From NCBI RefSeq assembly GCF_007655135.1, contig NC_045133.1, forward strand, positions 248,001 to 312,000: a stretch of DNA of 64,000 bases, in the 5' to 3' direction. The notes beneath the pieces were generated by a model. It worked only from the letters and a program-made list of their open reading frames with translations. It ran no database searches and was not told where the DNA came from. The position numbers and the translations under genes are program-made. This stretch comes from Punica granatum (taxonomy: Eukaryota; Streptophyta; Magnoliopsida; Myrtales; Lythraceae). Shown in pieces: positions 1-11,581 of this stretch (the stretch's first letter is position 1; each line of letters starts with the position of its first letter).

Positions 1-189
1 TGGTGGAAAGTAAAGGAGCTTCGACATCAAGGAAGGCTTGGACCAAAAATTTAAGTGACAATTTTGAAATTTTAAAATCATGGGCAGGAAAGAGAAAAAT
101 CGGAATAGATCGTACCTAATGCGACTAACTTGTGCCGACCTTAATTATTGGGTTGCAAAAAATCATACCTATGACAATCTTTTTCTATG

Positions 190-445
190 GGTCAGCGTAG
201 GTCGGCATACCATGACCATTTTTTGCCAACCCATTTAAAATGGTATGCCAAAGCCCTATCTTGGGCAACCTAATTTTATGGGTCGACATAGGCTGGCATA
301 TCATAACCATTTTTTGCCAACCCATCCAAATTGGTGGGCCAAAGCCCTATCTTAGGCAACCCAGTTTTTTAGGTCACCCCAGACCCATTTCGAGGGACTT
401 TTGGCAACCCATTTTAATGGTCGGTAAAAAATGGTCGCCAAGTAT
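190..445. repeat. about 91-bp tandem repeat, two full copies plus a decayed third
   Basis: A unit beginning GGTCAGCGTAGG at 190 recurs as GGTCGACATAGG at 281, and a degraded copy begins near 372, so the period is 91 bp. Each unit carries the same internal string (TTTTTGCCAACCCAT) followed by CCAAAGCCCTATCTT. The third copy shares mainly the GGCAACCCATTTT part. The copies differ by scattered substitutions, so the array is not recent. Confidence 0.75.
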
Positions 446-518
446 GGGATATATGTATAACTCCTTAAAAAAAGGTAAAATAGATAAAGATAATAAAATA
501 AAATTTTTGGTGTCAAAT

Positions 519-1660
519 TCTACAGTGATCAAGGAAAAAATAGAAAAGCTTGTAATCATATGGGTGAAAATGTGATTTCATATTTACTTGTGAACATTGA
601 AATTTTGATTCCATGGGTGACATTATTTTATATATAGTACTCGTAAAAAAAAAGGGGAAGAACTTGCATGTAATAAGGACAAATCTAGATAAAAAAAGGG
701 GGGGGGAAAAATAAGTTTTTAGAAATAGTTAGTCTGATCATAATGATCCAATCATTTGACTTGATTGATTAATCAAGTTACATTGCTACCTTATCGAGCT
801 GGGTTTAAAAACATTAGATAAAAAAAGAGAAATTAAAACAAACGGAAAAAGACACTTCGGAGAGGGAAAAAGGTGTTGAAAAATAAAATATTCCATATGT
901 CTTAGTTTGTATATCTAATACTTCTAATATGAAATTTCTTTTGAATTTTCTAAACGAAAGTTGGAGATTTTTTTTTTGAGAAATAAGTGGTCCGACTATA
1001 CAATAGGATTATTTGGTATAAAGAGTCGACCGAACAACCTAATACCTTATTCGAGTCACATGAAGTAAAATCCTACGGTGATCAAGAAAAGCTTGTACAC
1101 CATATGGGTGAAAAATATGACGTTATACGTATTTATGAATGCTAGAGGTTTGTTTCCAAAAGTTTGCTTGTAACCATAATGATTAGATCATTTGACCGGA
1201 CTAATCAATCGGGTTATACCGTTATCTTGCCGGTCCGGATTTAAAATGCTAGAGAAAAGAAGAAAATTTTTTAAAAAAATGAAAACATAGAGAGAATATT
1301 TCTTACTACAGCCTAAAATTTGGGAAAAAAATATTGTGTGTATATATGGTACTTGTAATACGAAATTTCATATAATTTTTTAAAATAAAAATTGGGGGAA
1401 TTTTTTTTGAATAAGTAGTCTTACTATAACGATTGGATCATTTGGCCTAACGGATTGACCATACTCTTTGATAGGATTCGAAAAAAAAAAAAGGAAAAGG
1501 GAGAAATTTTACAAAACTTGGAAATTAGTGATCTAACTATAACGATTGAATCATATGTCCTAACAAATCGATCGAATTATGTGATATATTATTCGGATCA
1601 CATGTGAAAACTTGGAAAAAAAGGCGAAAGGAAATTTAAAATATATTTTTCTTTATATAA
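519..1660. repeat. degenerate long tandem repeat with a period of about 555 bp
   Basis: The block from 519 (TACAGTGATCAAGGAA, then AAGCTTGTAATCATATGGGTG) is repeated from about 1073 (TACGGTGATCAAGAAAAGCTTG, then CATATGGGTG). The same landmarks follow in both in the same order: a CATAATGAT(C/T)...ATCATTTGAC block, a GGGTT...ACC(G)TTATC block, and a GAAATTTC...TTTTTTGA block. A partial third copy of the CTAACTATAACGATTGAATCAT block is at about 1530. The units are heavily diverged. Confidence 0.6.
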
Positions 1661-1739
1661 TCCTCCTATTGCTCCGCATATAACGGCATTAATTATTATT
1701 GACCCTTACAAAAGTGCCATTATCTCAGTTTTTGGAGGA

Positions 1740-1935
1740 ATTCAGAGGATTCATTCAGAGGAGACATAGCACAGTGAAAAGCCCCCACTTTGTCGCGTCG
1801 ATCCACTAAGGGATAAAAATATCACGGCGTGAATTTTGTGTATTTACAAGTACTCGAACATGATACCTTACTTAAACGGAATAAGCGTCGAACCACTTGA
1901 ATCAATTCATATTGGTTAACTTTTTGCTTAAATGG
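1740..1935 (-). mobile_element. tRNA-derived SINE-like element
   Basis: Read on the minus strand, a box A-like block (TTCAAGTGGTTCGACGC) is followed by CTTATTCCGTTTAAG and a box B-like ATGTTCGAGTAC. That order and spacing match the internal RNA polymerase III promoter of tRNA-derived plant SINEs. The ends are approximate; I did not find a clear target-site duplication or A tail. Confidence 0.5.
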
Positions 1936-2923
1936 TTTCATGATATATGTTGTTATCTTTTTTTTTTGATGAAGTTATCAGATTTTTTAATTCATTAAAG
2001 TTTTTTTTATGTGATATATAAGACTATAAGATTTCATATTTTTCTTTTTTCTCAAGTAAACCCAATCCGGAATCGACAGACTCATCTTGGAGTTGATTTA
2101 GAGAAGATGAAGGGTAACTATATTGAATCGTGCATTCATTAGTTCTTATCACTGAGTTTTATATCGTATTCAATGTCCAAGCAGACATGTTGTTTAAGAA
2201 ATAAAATATAATTAAATTTATCTTTTTAGTATCAAGAATTTGATAAGGAAACGTGAAGAGACATTGCACCATGAGCTGAAAGTTTTCGAAATTTCATTAG
2301 AAACCGAGGATTCCCAAATATAACTCTATGGATGTCACTATTCTGCTTTAATATATTTTATATTGATTTGCACCTTTTCTCGTAATGTTAATTGAAAAAA
2401 TAAACGGGAGGGGGTACATTAGCCATATATAAATTAGTTTAGAGGGCCGAACTGAACTGAAGGGTATTTTTTCAAGAAAAAAGAAAAAAGAAGAAGGGTG
2501 ACATTTTATATATATATATATATATTTTTTTTTTTTGCTGAATGGTGACATTTTAATTTGGATGGACTTATTATTTATTATCCCAAAATTGGCTAATCCA
2601 TTCCTCCCCACCTCACCTCTCTTTTTTTATTATAGTAAAGTGCAACAGTAAGAGGTCCCCCTCACTTCTCTCCTGCCGGTGGCAAATGGCAATCGCACGG
2701 CATTGGCGTCTCCATTTTCCCGGGAAAAAAATTGAAACCACCGACCCACCACCCCCCAGACCACAGCATACCCTACCCTGTGCTTCCCTCCCCCCCCGCG
2801 CGCCAAATCCAAATCATCCGGCCGGGCCGTTTCCTTTTCTGGTGTCTTCTTCCGTCTTCCCTTCAATATATGTGTTGAAATCCGGAATACGAGGGGCTTC
2901 CTCCTTTCCTTTTGCCCATTCCG

Positions 2924-5900
2924 ATGGCTAGCCAAGGAAGTTATTCGAGGAGAAGCGCATCGATGTCAAACTTGCCATCTCAAGGAAGCAAGAAAGCTTC
3001 TGACAACGGCGGAGTCGGAGCCGGACCTGGACCTGGACCTGGAGGGGCAGGCGATTCCTCTCGGAAATCTCTTGCCGTTTCTCGCTCCATGTACGTCCCC
3101 TTCTTACCCTGGTTCAAATTTCCGCTACATTTTCCTTTTTCCCCTTAATATTTGCATTTGATTGCTGTGCCTTGAATGCACGGTGCCTCCTGTCCTGCTG
3201 CTATCTTATATCCAGGAGCGCAACTGTTCTTTGCATAATTTTCTTTCCGGATTGATCAATTCACGTTGGAGTTTCCGCGATTTGCTTTCCCTCCCTCATT
3301 TGATGGACCGTATAATAAGGACTTTCTCAGGCTATACTTTGATTTTGTCACGAGAGACTCTTTTTCCTCTCCCCCCACCCCCCTTCCCTTTTTGAAGCAT
3401 CCGTGCTAATCTGTGCTCAATGTAATAATTGTCTACGATGAATTAGCATTTGGCTTTTCTGTTTTTGGTGTTCATCGAGAACAGTGATATAATGTTTGGA
3501 AGAGGAGATTTTAAATACTCATCGTTTGGGCAATAGGGGACTGACGGGAGAGCGCACGGTGAAAAGGTTGCGACTGTCAAAAGCCCTTACTGTACCTGAA
3601 ACTACAAGTATCCGTGAGGCATGCCGGCGAATGGCTGCTCGTAAAGTAGATGCTTTACTGCTGACCGACTCTAATGCACTGCTTTGTGGTATTCTCACCG
3701 ATAAGGTATCACCCACCCTTTTCTTCCCATATCTCCTGTCATACTGTGTTGATTTATCGCGTCTTCTTACACCTCCTCTTCCGATTTCCAGGACATAGCA
3801 ATAAGAGTGATAGCCCAGGAGCTCAATCTGGAGGAAACACTAGCTTCTAAGGTCATGACTCGGAACCCGACATTTGTACTCTCGGACACTCTCGCCGTAG
3901 AAGCCCTTCAGAAGATGGTACAAGGTCGGTTAAAAACTGAGCAATTGCATCAACTTCTTTTTAATTTTCGCGTCTTATCTAGTTCCAAATGAAATGGCCC
4001 TGATACTTTCCGTGACAGGGAAGTTTAGGCATTTGCCTGTGGTGGACAATGGCGAGGTCATTGCGTTACTTGATATAGCAAAGTGCTTGTATGATGCTAT
4101 TGCCCGAATGGAAAGGGCAGCAGAGAAGGGTAAAGCTATTGCTGCAGCTGTTGAGGGTGTTGAAAAGAACTGGGGGACACCTCTCTCTGGTTTGTGGAAC
4201 TCTTTCGATGTGGATATAGTTCTACCTTATCAACTTCTAGACACGATTCTAATCAATAATTCTATAATAACATACTCTTTTTATTCACAACTTGCAGTTC
4301 CAAATACATTCATTGAGACGATTAGAGAGAGGATGTTTAGGCCGTCTTTGTCTGCAATCATCTCTGAGAATTCAAAGTAGGTAATGTCTCTTTTATAAGT
4401 TTATCGGTGTTAATACATACAACTTTGGATGATATTTTAAGTTAATTTTGGACAAAATCGTTCATTTTTTAGGGTTGTAACTGTTTCACCAACAGAGACG
4501 GTTTTAGTGGCAGCAAAAAAGATGCTTGAATTTCGTTCAAGCTCGGCTGTTGTGACAGTTGAAAACAGACCCCTGGGAATATTGACGTGAGTATATGGTA
4601 GCTGTAATTCTTTTATTTTTATTTTTTTTAAAATATTTTGTTGAAATAAGAATTAACCCTGAAATAGTTATTCCATAATCTACAGCATGCTCATGGTTCG
4701 TAAATATTCTTACCTGTACATTTATTTTTGGCAGTTCAAAGGATCTCTTAATGCGTGTGGCTGTACAGAATGTCCCTGTAGATACAACTCCAGTGGAGAA
4801 GGTCTGTATCATGATTGGATAGAATTTTTTTTTTCTTTTTTATTTGGTCTAAAGGAATTTCATATGGTATTTCAAATCAACGCAACATAATCCTTTAACA
4901 ATAGAATGTAGATGGTAATTTTTAGTTGGCATAAATGTTCAGGTGATGACTTTAAATCCAGCGTGTGCAACTGTGGACACCCCTATTGTTGATGCCCTGC
5001 ATACTATGCATAATGGCAAATTTTTGCATCTTCCTGTTGTAGATAGAGGTAACAGACTTCCCAATCAAAGTTGAATATCAAAAGGATTTTAGGAATATCC
5101 AGAGACTGTAATCTTGAACCTTGACAACTGCTGGGTATGTCTGGTTGGGATAGATGGAAATATAGTTGCTGTTGTGGATGTTATCAATGTCATTCATGCT
5201 GCTGTGGCCTCGGTAAGTCACTCGTCGATTTCTGTCATTTAAAGCGAAACATGTATTCGGGCTGAAATAGATCTGACCATATCTAAACTAGGTTGGGAGT
5301 GCTGTTTCCGGAGAATCTGCGGGCACTACCATGCAAAAGTTTTGGGATTCTGCTATGGCCCTGACTCCATATGATGATGAAGAAGAGACTAGAAGGTTCT
5401 GTTATTGATGAAAAAATGGCATCATATTTGGAAGATTTTAGGTCATTTTATGTTTACTAATAATATGTGCTATTGGATTACCAGTGAAGGTTCCTTAAAA
5501 TTGGCTTATGAAGCCGATATCGCAAGATCGCCTTCCTATCCATGTTCAAATCTGCCAACTATGTTCACTTTCAAAATTGAAGATAAGAGCGGTTGGATGC
5601 ATAGATTCACATGTGGTAATTACATCTACCTTGCTTATTGCATAACTATATTGATTTTCGCGTGCGCATGACATACATCTATTCGTTTCCAGTAAGGGTG
5701 AATGAACAGTATGTTTATGTGATGACTGATGTTATAGCAGATAGTCTGTTTCTTAGACTAAAAGGTATTGTATTCATTGCACATAAGTGACCTAGGGGCC
5801 TAAGAAGTTTTGTCATTTTCCTCTGTCCTGGTCTCGGATATACTCGTACCAGCTTTATAGATTTATTTAGTGTGTGAGACTATAGCAAAGGGAGGTGGCA

Positions 5901-6682
5901 GCTTGGTGCATCTCTATACTAAAGGCATTAGCTCCCTCAGCTCATTTTCTGATTGCTTCTCAACTCTGGATGTGCACTCAGATACTCGATCTCTGACAGA
6001 ACTAATTGCTTCAATCATTCAGCGAGTTGGTGATGATCTTGACCGAAACAATTTTCCGCAGATCCTGGTACGTGATAGTTCTCTCTTGCTGTGAATTTAC
6101 ATTCTATTACACTGCTTTTTATCTTTTGGTTAAGCTGCATCTCGTGAATTTACATCTTGCCAAATTGCTTATATTTGGTTTTAATGTCCTTGTTGGCTAA
6201 CTGATTTCATGTTATCGCAGTATGAGGATGAAGACCATGACAAAGTCGTACTTGCATCAGATAATGATCTTGCAACAGCTGTGGATCATGCTAGAACGGT
6301 TGGTTGGAAGGTGCGATTAATCGTGCTGATTCCTGGGATTGACATGCAGTAGAAGCTCTAAACATAAGAATTGCTCCTCTGTCTTCAATATATATTTGCT
6401 TCTTTTTTTCACAGAAAAAAAATAAAAAATTGAAAAAAAAGGGAATGTGGTCATATAACCTTGCGAATGATGATTACATACACTTGGCAGGGGCTGAGGT
6501 TGCATCTAGAGTATTCTGGGACGAAAGGCGGCCGAAGAGGTTTCGGGTCCCTATCTGGGAGATTTGATTATTATGGTCAGGCATCAGATGCCCGGGCTGC
6601 TGCATACAGTGCTGTTGCAGCAGGGGCCGCTCTTGTTGCCGGGTTGGGCATATTAACATACTTGAAGAGATCCGGAATGTGA
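2924..6682 (+). CDS. CBSCBSPB: CBS domain-containing protein with PB1 domain (CBSCBSPB family)
   Basis: Fourteen exons fit GT-AG and keep frame: 2924-3090, 3537-3705, 3792-3924, 4019-4189, 4298-4376, 4473-4586, 4735-4801, 4943-5048, 5154-5212, 5292-5395, 5485-5615, 5982-6067, 6221-6310, 6491-6682. They total 1668 nt, 555 residues. The Ser/Gly-rich N-terminus is followed by CBS pairs at about 60-185 and 225-365. A PB1 domain lies at about 410-497, with the OPCA acidic motif YEDEDHDK and SDNDL. One C-terminal membrane segment (about 530-550, VAAGAALVAGLGILTYLKR) suggests tail anchoring. CBS pairs usually bind adenosyl nucleotides and PB1 domains make hetero-oligomers; the precise role of this plant family is not established. 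The ATG at 2924 opens the family-typical MASQGSYSRRS. No defect was seen. Confidence 0.93.
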
Positions 6683-7282
6683 GCAGCCAACTGCACTTCC
6701 AGGAAAATTGGAGCAGAGCAGATTGGGCGCATTTGTTTGTATGATCCTCAGGATGTGCTCGAGACAAGAAGAAGCTCTCGTTATCTGGATGCGACTCCAC
6801 ACGATTCTTTTAGCTTTGTACAATATATAACATAATAAGGCTGGGGGTGGGGGGGTGGTGCTGCACATTCCTGCAATTTTATTATTATTATTTTTTTTGA
6901 ATCAGGCCGAGGAGTTTGCAGCATCACAATTCAATACTGTCTATAATATGTAACCTTGGGCATTTGAATGGAGGTCATGTGTTTCTGCAAGTTTTTTAAC
7001 TGTGTGCAATATCAGACGGTGACTCGGCTCGGCTCGGCTCCACCATTGTTAAGTATGTATATTTGGTAAGACTGAGTGGATATGTTAAGAGAGAGACCAA
7101 AAAAGGGGGATTGCTTCAGTAACATTGTCATGGTCGAGCGAGCGGAGACAGAGACGGATGCAAAAGATTTTTAATCTTAAATTTAATTGTTACTAATACC
7201 TTGTTAGGGAAACAGCTCGTGACCAAGGCCGAACCTACTACTAGTATGCTACTACAATGACAATGAGTTATGAGAGGGAGGC

Positions 7283-7316
<34 letters not shown>

Positions 7317-9107
7317 AGTCCGCCATCGAAATCGAGGGAGGAACATTCACTGGACTGGGACTGGGACTGGGATTGGGCCCGTGGTGCAATGCATCGATCC
7401 AAACAATCTGACATGAGGAACGTGGACCCAAGCTTTCCCGCGTAAAAGAAATTTTATGAAATCTGTTCCGCGGGCCCCACAGCTAGCTGGGCTGGGCCTA
7501 AAAGAAATAACTCATGACTCTTACCAGCCAGACAAGACAGGACCAGCAGGACCCAGGAGTTTTGTGGGTGTGTCGTCGGTTCTTTCTTAGTATTATTCCA
7601 CTTCCACAATTTGCATCCACAACCACAAATTCAATTCGCAACGATATAAGTTGTAATCTTCTCAACATGAATGAATTGGCTATTTCATATATGTGTATGT
7701 TATGGAAAATTATATTAGAGAACACTTTTTTTTTTAGTAGGATTTGGCTTATGTAGTACTATGCTATCGCCCACATGCGCCATTGCTTCCGTTTTTTTTT
7801 TTTTGATAAAGTCAGAAGCATAGCCCAAATTACAACGAAACATGAATAAGTCGAGACATGGTGACCCCTACAAAGTCGCCTAACAACAGCTGAAACACTC
7901 CATTAGAATTTTGAGCTTATTCGTTCACAGCAAAGCTTTTTTTTTTTTTTTTTTTTTAAGATTCTGCAAAACTAACTTTTGTCTTTTTATTTCACGTGCG
8001 GTACTGCTGATTAATATGTGAATGCCACTTGGGCTGGGGCTGCTTTGCACTGCCCTTTCTTTCCCAATTTTTGACAATTTTTGCGACTGCGAGTGTGAAT
8101 GAATGCCATTGCCATTGCCATTGCCATTGCCAGCAATTCCAACTTTGTCCTCTTCTGATGCAATTTCATTTCTCATTGAACAAGCCATATTCATTACTTT
8201 ACCATATATATATATATATATATCATATGTGTGTGTATATATATATATATATGTTTAGTGAATCCGGCAAATCCTCCAATTTTCCTCCTTCAAATCTTTG
8301 ACTGACATTCTCCTTTACTTCCATACCCCCATATGCAGATTCGTTCTTACTAATATCATATATCTGTCTTCCTCTGCTTTTTTCTCTCTCTCTTTCTGTG
8401 AATTTCACATGGTTAATAATAATAATTGTTATTGTTATTTATATTATATAATGGAAGGCCGTCCCCTTACCGAAGCCAGAGGCAAATGGGGGAATGAATG
8501 GATGAGTGAATGTCTCAGTTTAGTTACCCAAAAAAATATATTTCAAACCGTTTACGTTTTAACGATTTTAGCACGAATTTTTTTCTTTAATTAATTAAAT
8601 CACAAGCTATCGATTTGATAATATGTCAGCACACCCTTAATTTCTTCGTTAATTTTAATCGAAATTGCTGACGTGTATATGACGGTACCACACTGTAATT
8701 GACCCAGTGGATCTCACATTTAAAAAAAAAGAATTCTGAAAATTTTAAAAAATAACAAAAAAAAGAAAAACAGTGAAGAAAAAGAAGAAGAAGAAAGAAG
8801 TGGAGGCTTAGCTGAGAATAAACGAAGCAAGAAGTCCACCTCCCTCGTCCTCGTCGATCAATCCAGGGTTAGGGAAGAGACTGCTAATGCTAGCTTTTGC
8901 TTTTGAGTATCAGACTGATAAATCAGTCGGTAACACACTCTTTTTTTTTAAAAAAAAAAAAAAAACTTTATTACACCCAATAAATGATCCACCATTCCAC
9001 ACTCTGTCCCTTCTGTGTGAGCTGCTCGTGATTTTGATCTAAAGCCCCTCCTTCCCTTCCTCCCTTCCCCTTTCTTCCCTTTCTGCTTGTTTACACAAAC
9101 AAAGACA
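6683..9107. other. intergenic stretch with microsatellites
   Basis: I see no gene. It should hold the 3' UTR of the CBS/PB1 gene and the promoter of the phospholipase gene. Simple repeats include a GA run (about 7284-7314), GGGACT-type hexamers near 7351-7378, (TTGCCA)n near 8103-8131, AT runs near 8204-8252, and a T run at 7938-7957. The many open frames here are low-complexity. Confidence 0.6.
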
Positions 9108-10898
9108 ATGGCTTCCATTTTCCTCCTCATCTTTCTCATTCTCTCTGGGGCGATGGCCTCATCATCATCATCCCAGCAGCAGCAGCAGCCCATCAAAACA
9201 ATTGTGGTCCTGGTTCTGGAGAACCGCTCCTTCGATCACATGCTCGGTTGGATGAAGAAAACCATCGACCCTAACATCGATGGGGTCACCGGCGACGAAT
9301 GCAACCCCATCTCCACCAACAACACTTCCAACCCCCTACCCAAAACCATCTGCTTCACCGACGATGCCGACTTCGTTGACCCCGATCCCGCTCACTCCTT
9401 TGAGGCCGTCGCCCAGCAGGTCTTCGGCTCCTCCAGCTCCTCCATGCCCTCCATGAGTGGCTTCGTCGAGCAGGCCCTCTCCGTGTCCCAGAACCTCTCC
9501 CAGACCGTCATGAAGGGCTTTCGCCCCGACGCCGTCCCCGTCTACGCTGCCCTCGTCCGGGAGTTTGCAGTGTTCGACCGCTGGTTCTCCTCCATCCCCG
9601 GCCCCACCCAGCCCAACAGGCTGTTTGTGTACTCTGCAACTTCCCATGGATCCACCAGCCATGTGGTCAGGCAGCTAGCCCTGGGCTACCCTCAGAAGAC
9701 CATCTTCGACTCTCTCCGCGAGAATGGCCGCCTCGACTTCGGCATCTACTACCAGAGCATACCCAGCACACTGTTCTACAGGAATCTCAGGAAACTCAAG
9801 TACGTCCCCAACTTCCATCAGTATGACTTGAAGTTCGAGAGGGATGCTAGGAACGGCCACTTGCCCAACCTAACTGTTATCGAGCCCAGATACTTCGATC
9901 TAGTTGGCCTACCCGCCAACGACGATCACCCCTCTCACGATGTCGCTAATGGGCAGAAGCTGGTTAAGGAGGTCTACGAGGCGCTGCGGGCGAGCCCTCA
10001 ATGGAATCAGACCCTCTTGATCATCACTTACGATGAGCACGGAGGTTTCTATGACCATGTCAAGACTCCATTCCGCGACGTTCCCAACCCCGACGGAAAC
10101 ACCGGTCCTGCCCCTTACTTCTTCAAGTTCGACAGGCTCGGAGTTCGCGTGCCGACGATTATGGTCTCTCCTTGGATTAAGAAAGGGACTGGTGAGGATT
10201 AAGTTACTTATCATCGTCGCTCCTTCCGCAAGATCGGTTTCCCTTCGTTGTTCGTCATGCATTGTTTCTGTTGTGTTTCTCTTTGACGGCCTTGCAGTGA
10301 TCAGTAATCCGGTAGGGCCTACTCCAAATTCCGAGTTCGAGCACTCTTCGATCCCTGCAACTATAAAGAAAATGTTCAACATCACATCCAATTTCTTGAC
10401 TCACAGAGATGCTTGGGCTGGCACGTTCGAGCAGGTCGTAGGGGAACTAACATCCCCTCGAACCGATTGCCCAGGTACATATATATACTTACTGGCAGCC
10501 TATTTCAAGCTCCAATACCACCAGCAGCCTATTTCGGCTAATCAAATCAAACAGTGTAGAGTGTACTATAAGTTGCCCTGCTGGATGGATCCTCTGCAGA
10601 GACATTGCCCGAGGTGACCCCTATGAGGACCACACAAGCGAAGGAAAATGGCGGGTTATCTGAGTTTCAGGGTGAGATAGTCCAATTGGCAGCTGTTCTT
10701 AATGGAGATCACTACCTGAGCAGCTTCCCGGATGAGATGAGCAAGAAGATGACTGTGAAGGAAGCTCACGATTACGTGAGAGGTGCTGTTTCGAGATTCA
10801 TGAGAGCCAGCAAACAGGCCCTCAAGTTGGGCGCCAACGAGTCCGCCATCGTGGATATGCGGTCATCTCTCACTTCAAGGTCCTCGACGCGCAACTAA
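9108..10898 (+). CDS. NPC6: non-specific phospholipase C, NPC6-like
   Basis: Exons 9108-10191, 10298-10474 and 10600-10898 give 1560 nt, 519 residues, the usual length of plant NPCs. Residues 1-19 form a hydrophobic signal peptide ([17 protein letters not shown]). The phosphoesterase domain starts near residue 30 with the hallmark [13 protein letters not shown]. It continues with [23 protein letters not shown] and [11 protein letters not shown], which carry the acidic and histidine residues expected at the metal-bound active site. NPC enzymes hydrolyse phospholipids and galactolipids to diacylglycerol plus the phosphorylated headgroup. The ECNP and TICFTDDA strings near residues 65-90 resemble remembered NPC6 rather than NPC1 or NPC2. 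Start chosen at 9108 because the frame opens directly with a signal peptide. Confidence 0.93.
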
Positions 10899-11581
10899 TA
10901 AAGCCTCCCATGACCCAAACTCCCCAGTCTTGATGTATCTAATTCAGCCATATACCCAAGTTTGTCAATTCTTACGAAATTTTCCAAGTAAAATTGAAAA
11001 GGTGCCTAACTGGCAAGCAAGTTGTCTTCCTGTTTCTTCTGCCTTCAGAATGCTGGCATTATATCCCAATCTCTCAATTTGCCATTGAGATGAACACACA
11101 ATTGCTACCCTTTCCTGATACATCATGTTTTTTGTTGCGCAAGCACAGCGCAGTGTCAAGGCTCGAGGCATATAAGTGAAAAAAGAGGAAGTTGCTGGTT
11201 AATTCACTGCGACGAGCGAACAAGCAAGAATGGTCTTCATTCCAAACTAGGGGAACGTGAAGTGTCATTGCACGTAGAACTTAAACTGATTGCGATAGTT
11301 TAGAGATAGTGACACGGAGAACTTAAACTGATAGTTTAGAGATTGTGACAGTTAGGTCCACAAGGTCAACAGAATATAAAACACATCCCTTCTGAGAGGA
11401 CCTAGTCAAGCCGAATCTCATACAAACAATCAACTAATTAATTCTCTGCCAAGGATCAGCAGTTCTTCCGATGACGCAATCAGTACAGCCCATCCTGGCG
11501 TTTTCTACGATGTTCCAGGAGATAGAGCACCTTGGTGGACTGTAGAGTATATATATATATATATATATTACATCCCTGGCT
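10899..11581. other. convergent 3' intergenic region
   Basis: This lies between the 3' ends of the NPC gene (+) and MED30 (-). It holds a near-duplicate short sequence (GACACGGAGAACTTAAACTGATAG and neighbours at about 11276-11345, repeated about 35 bp apart) and an AT run near 11551-11569. No gene seen. Confidence 0.55.

Larger units (their letters stand above)
1..2923. other. gene-less, repeat-rich stretch upstream of the CBS/PB1 gene
   Basis: I see no supportable coding region here. The stretch holds two separate tandem-repeat structures (about 190-445 and 519-1660), a tRNA-derived SINE on the minus strand near 1740-1935, and an AT dinucleotide run near 2511-2526. Composition is strongly AT-rich until about 2650, where a C-rich leader begins; this probably contains the promoter and 5' UTR of the gene starting at 2924. 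Confidence 0.6.

Noticed and set aside
8103..8131. Short regularly repeated units as a CRISPR-like array
   Set aside because: Units are contiguous hexamers without spacers in a eukaryotic genome; it is a microsatellite.
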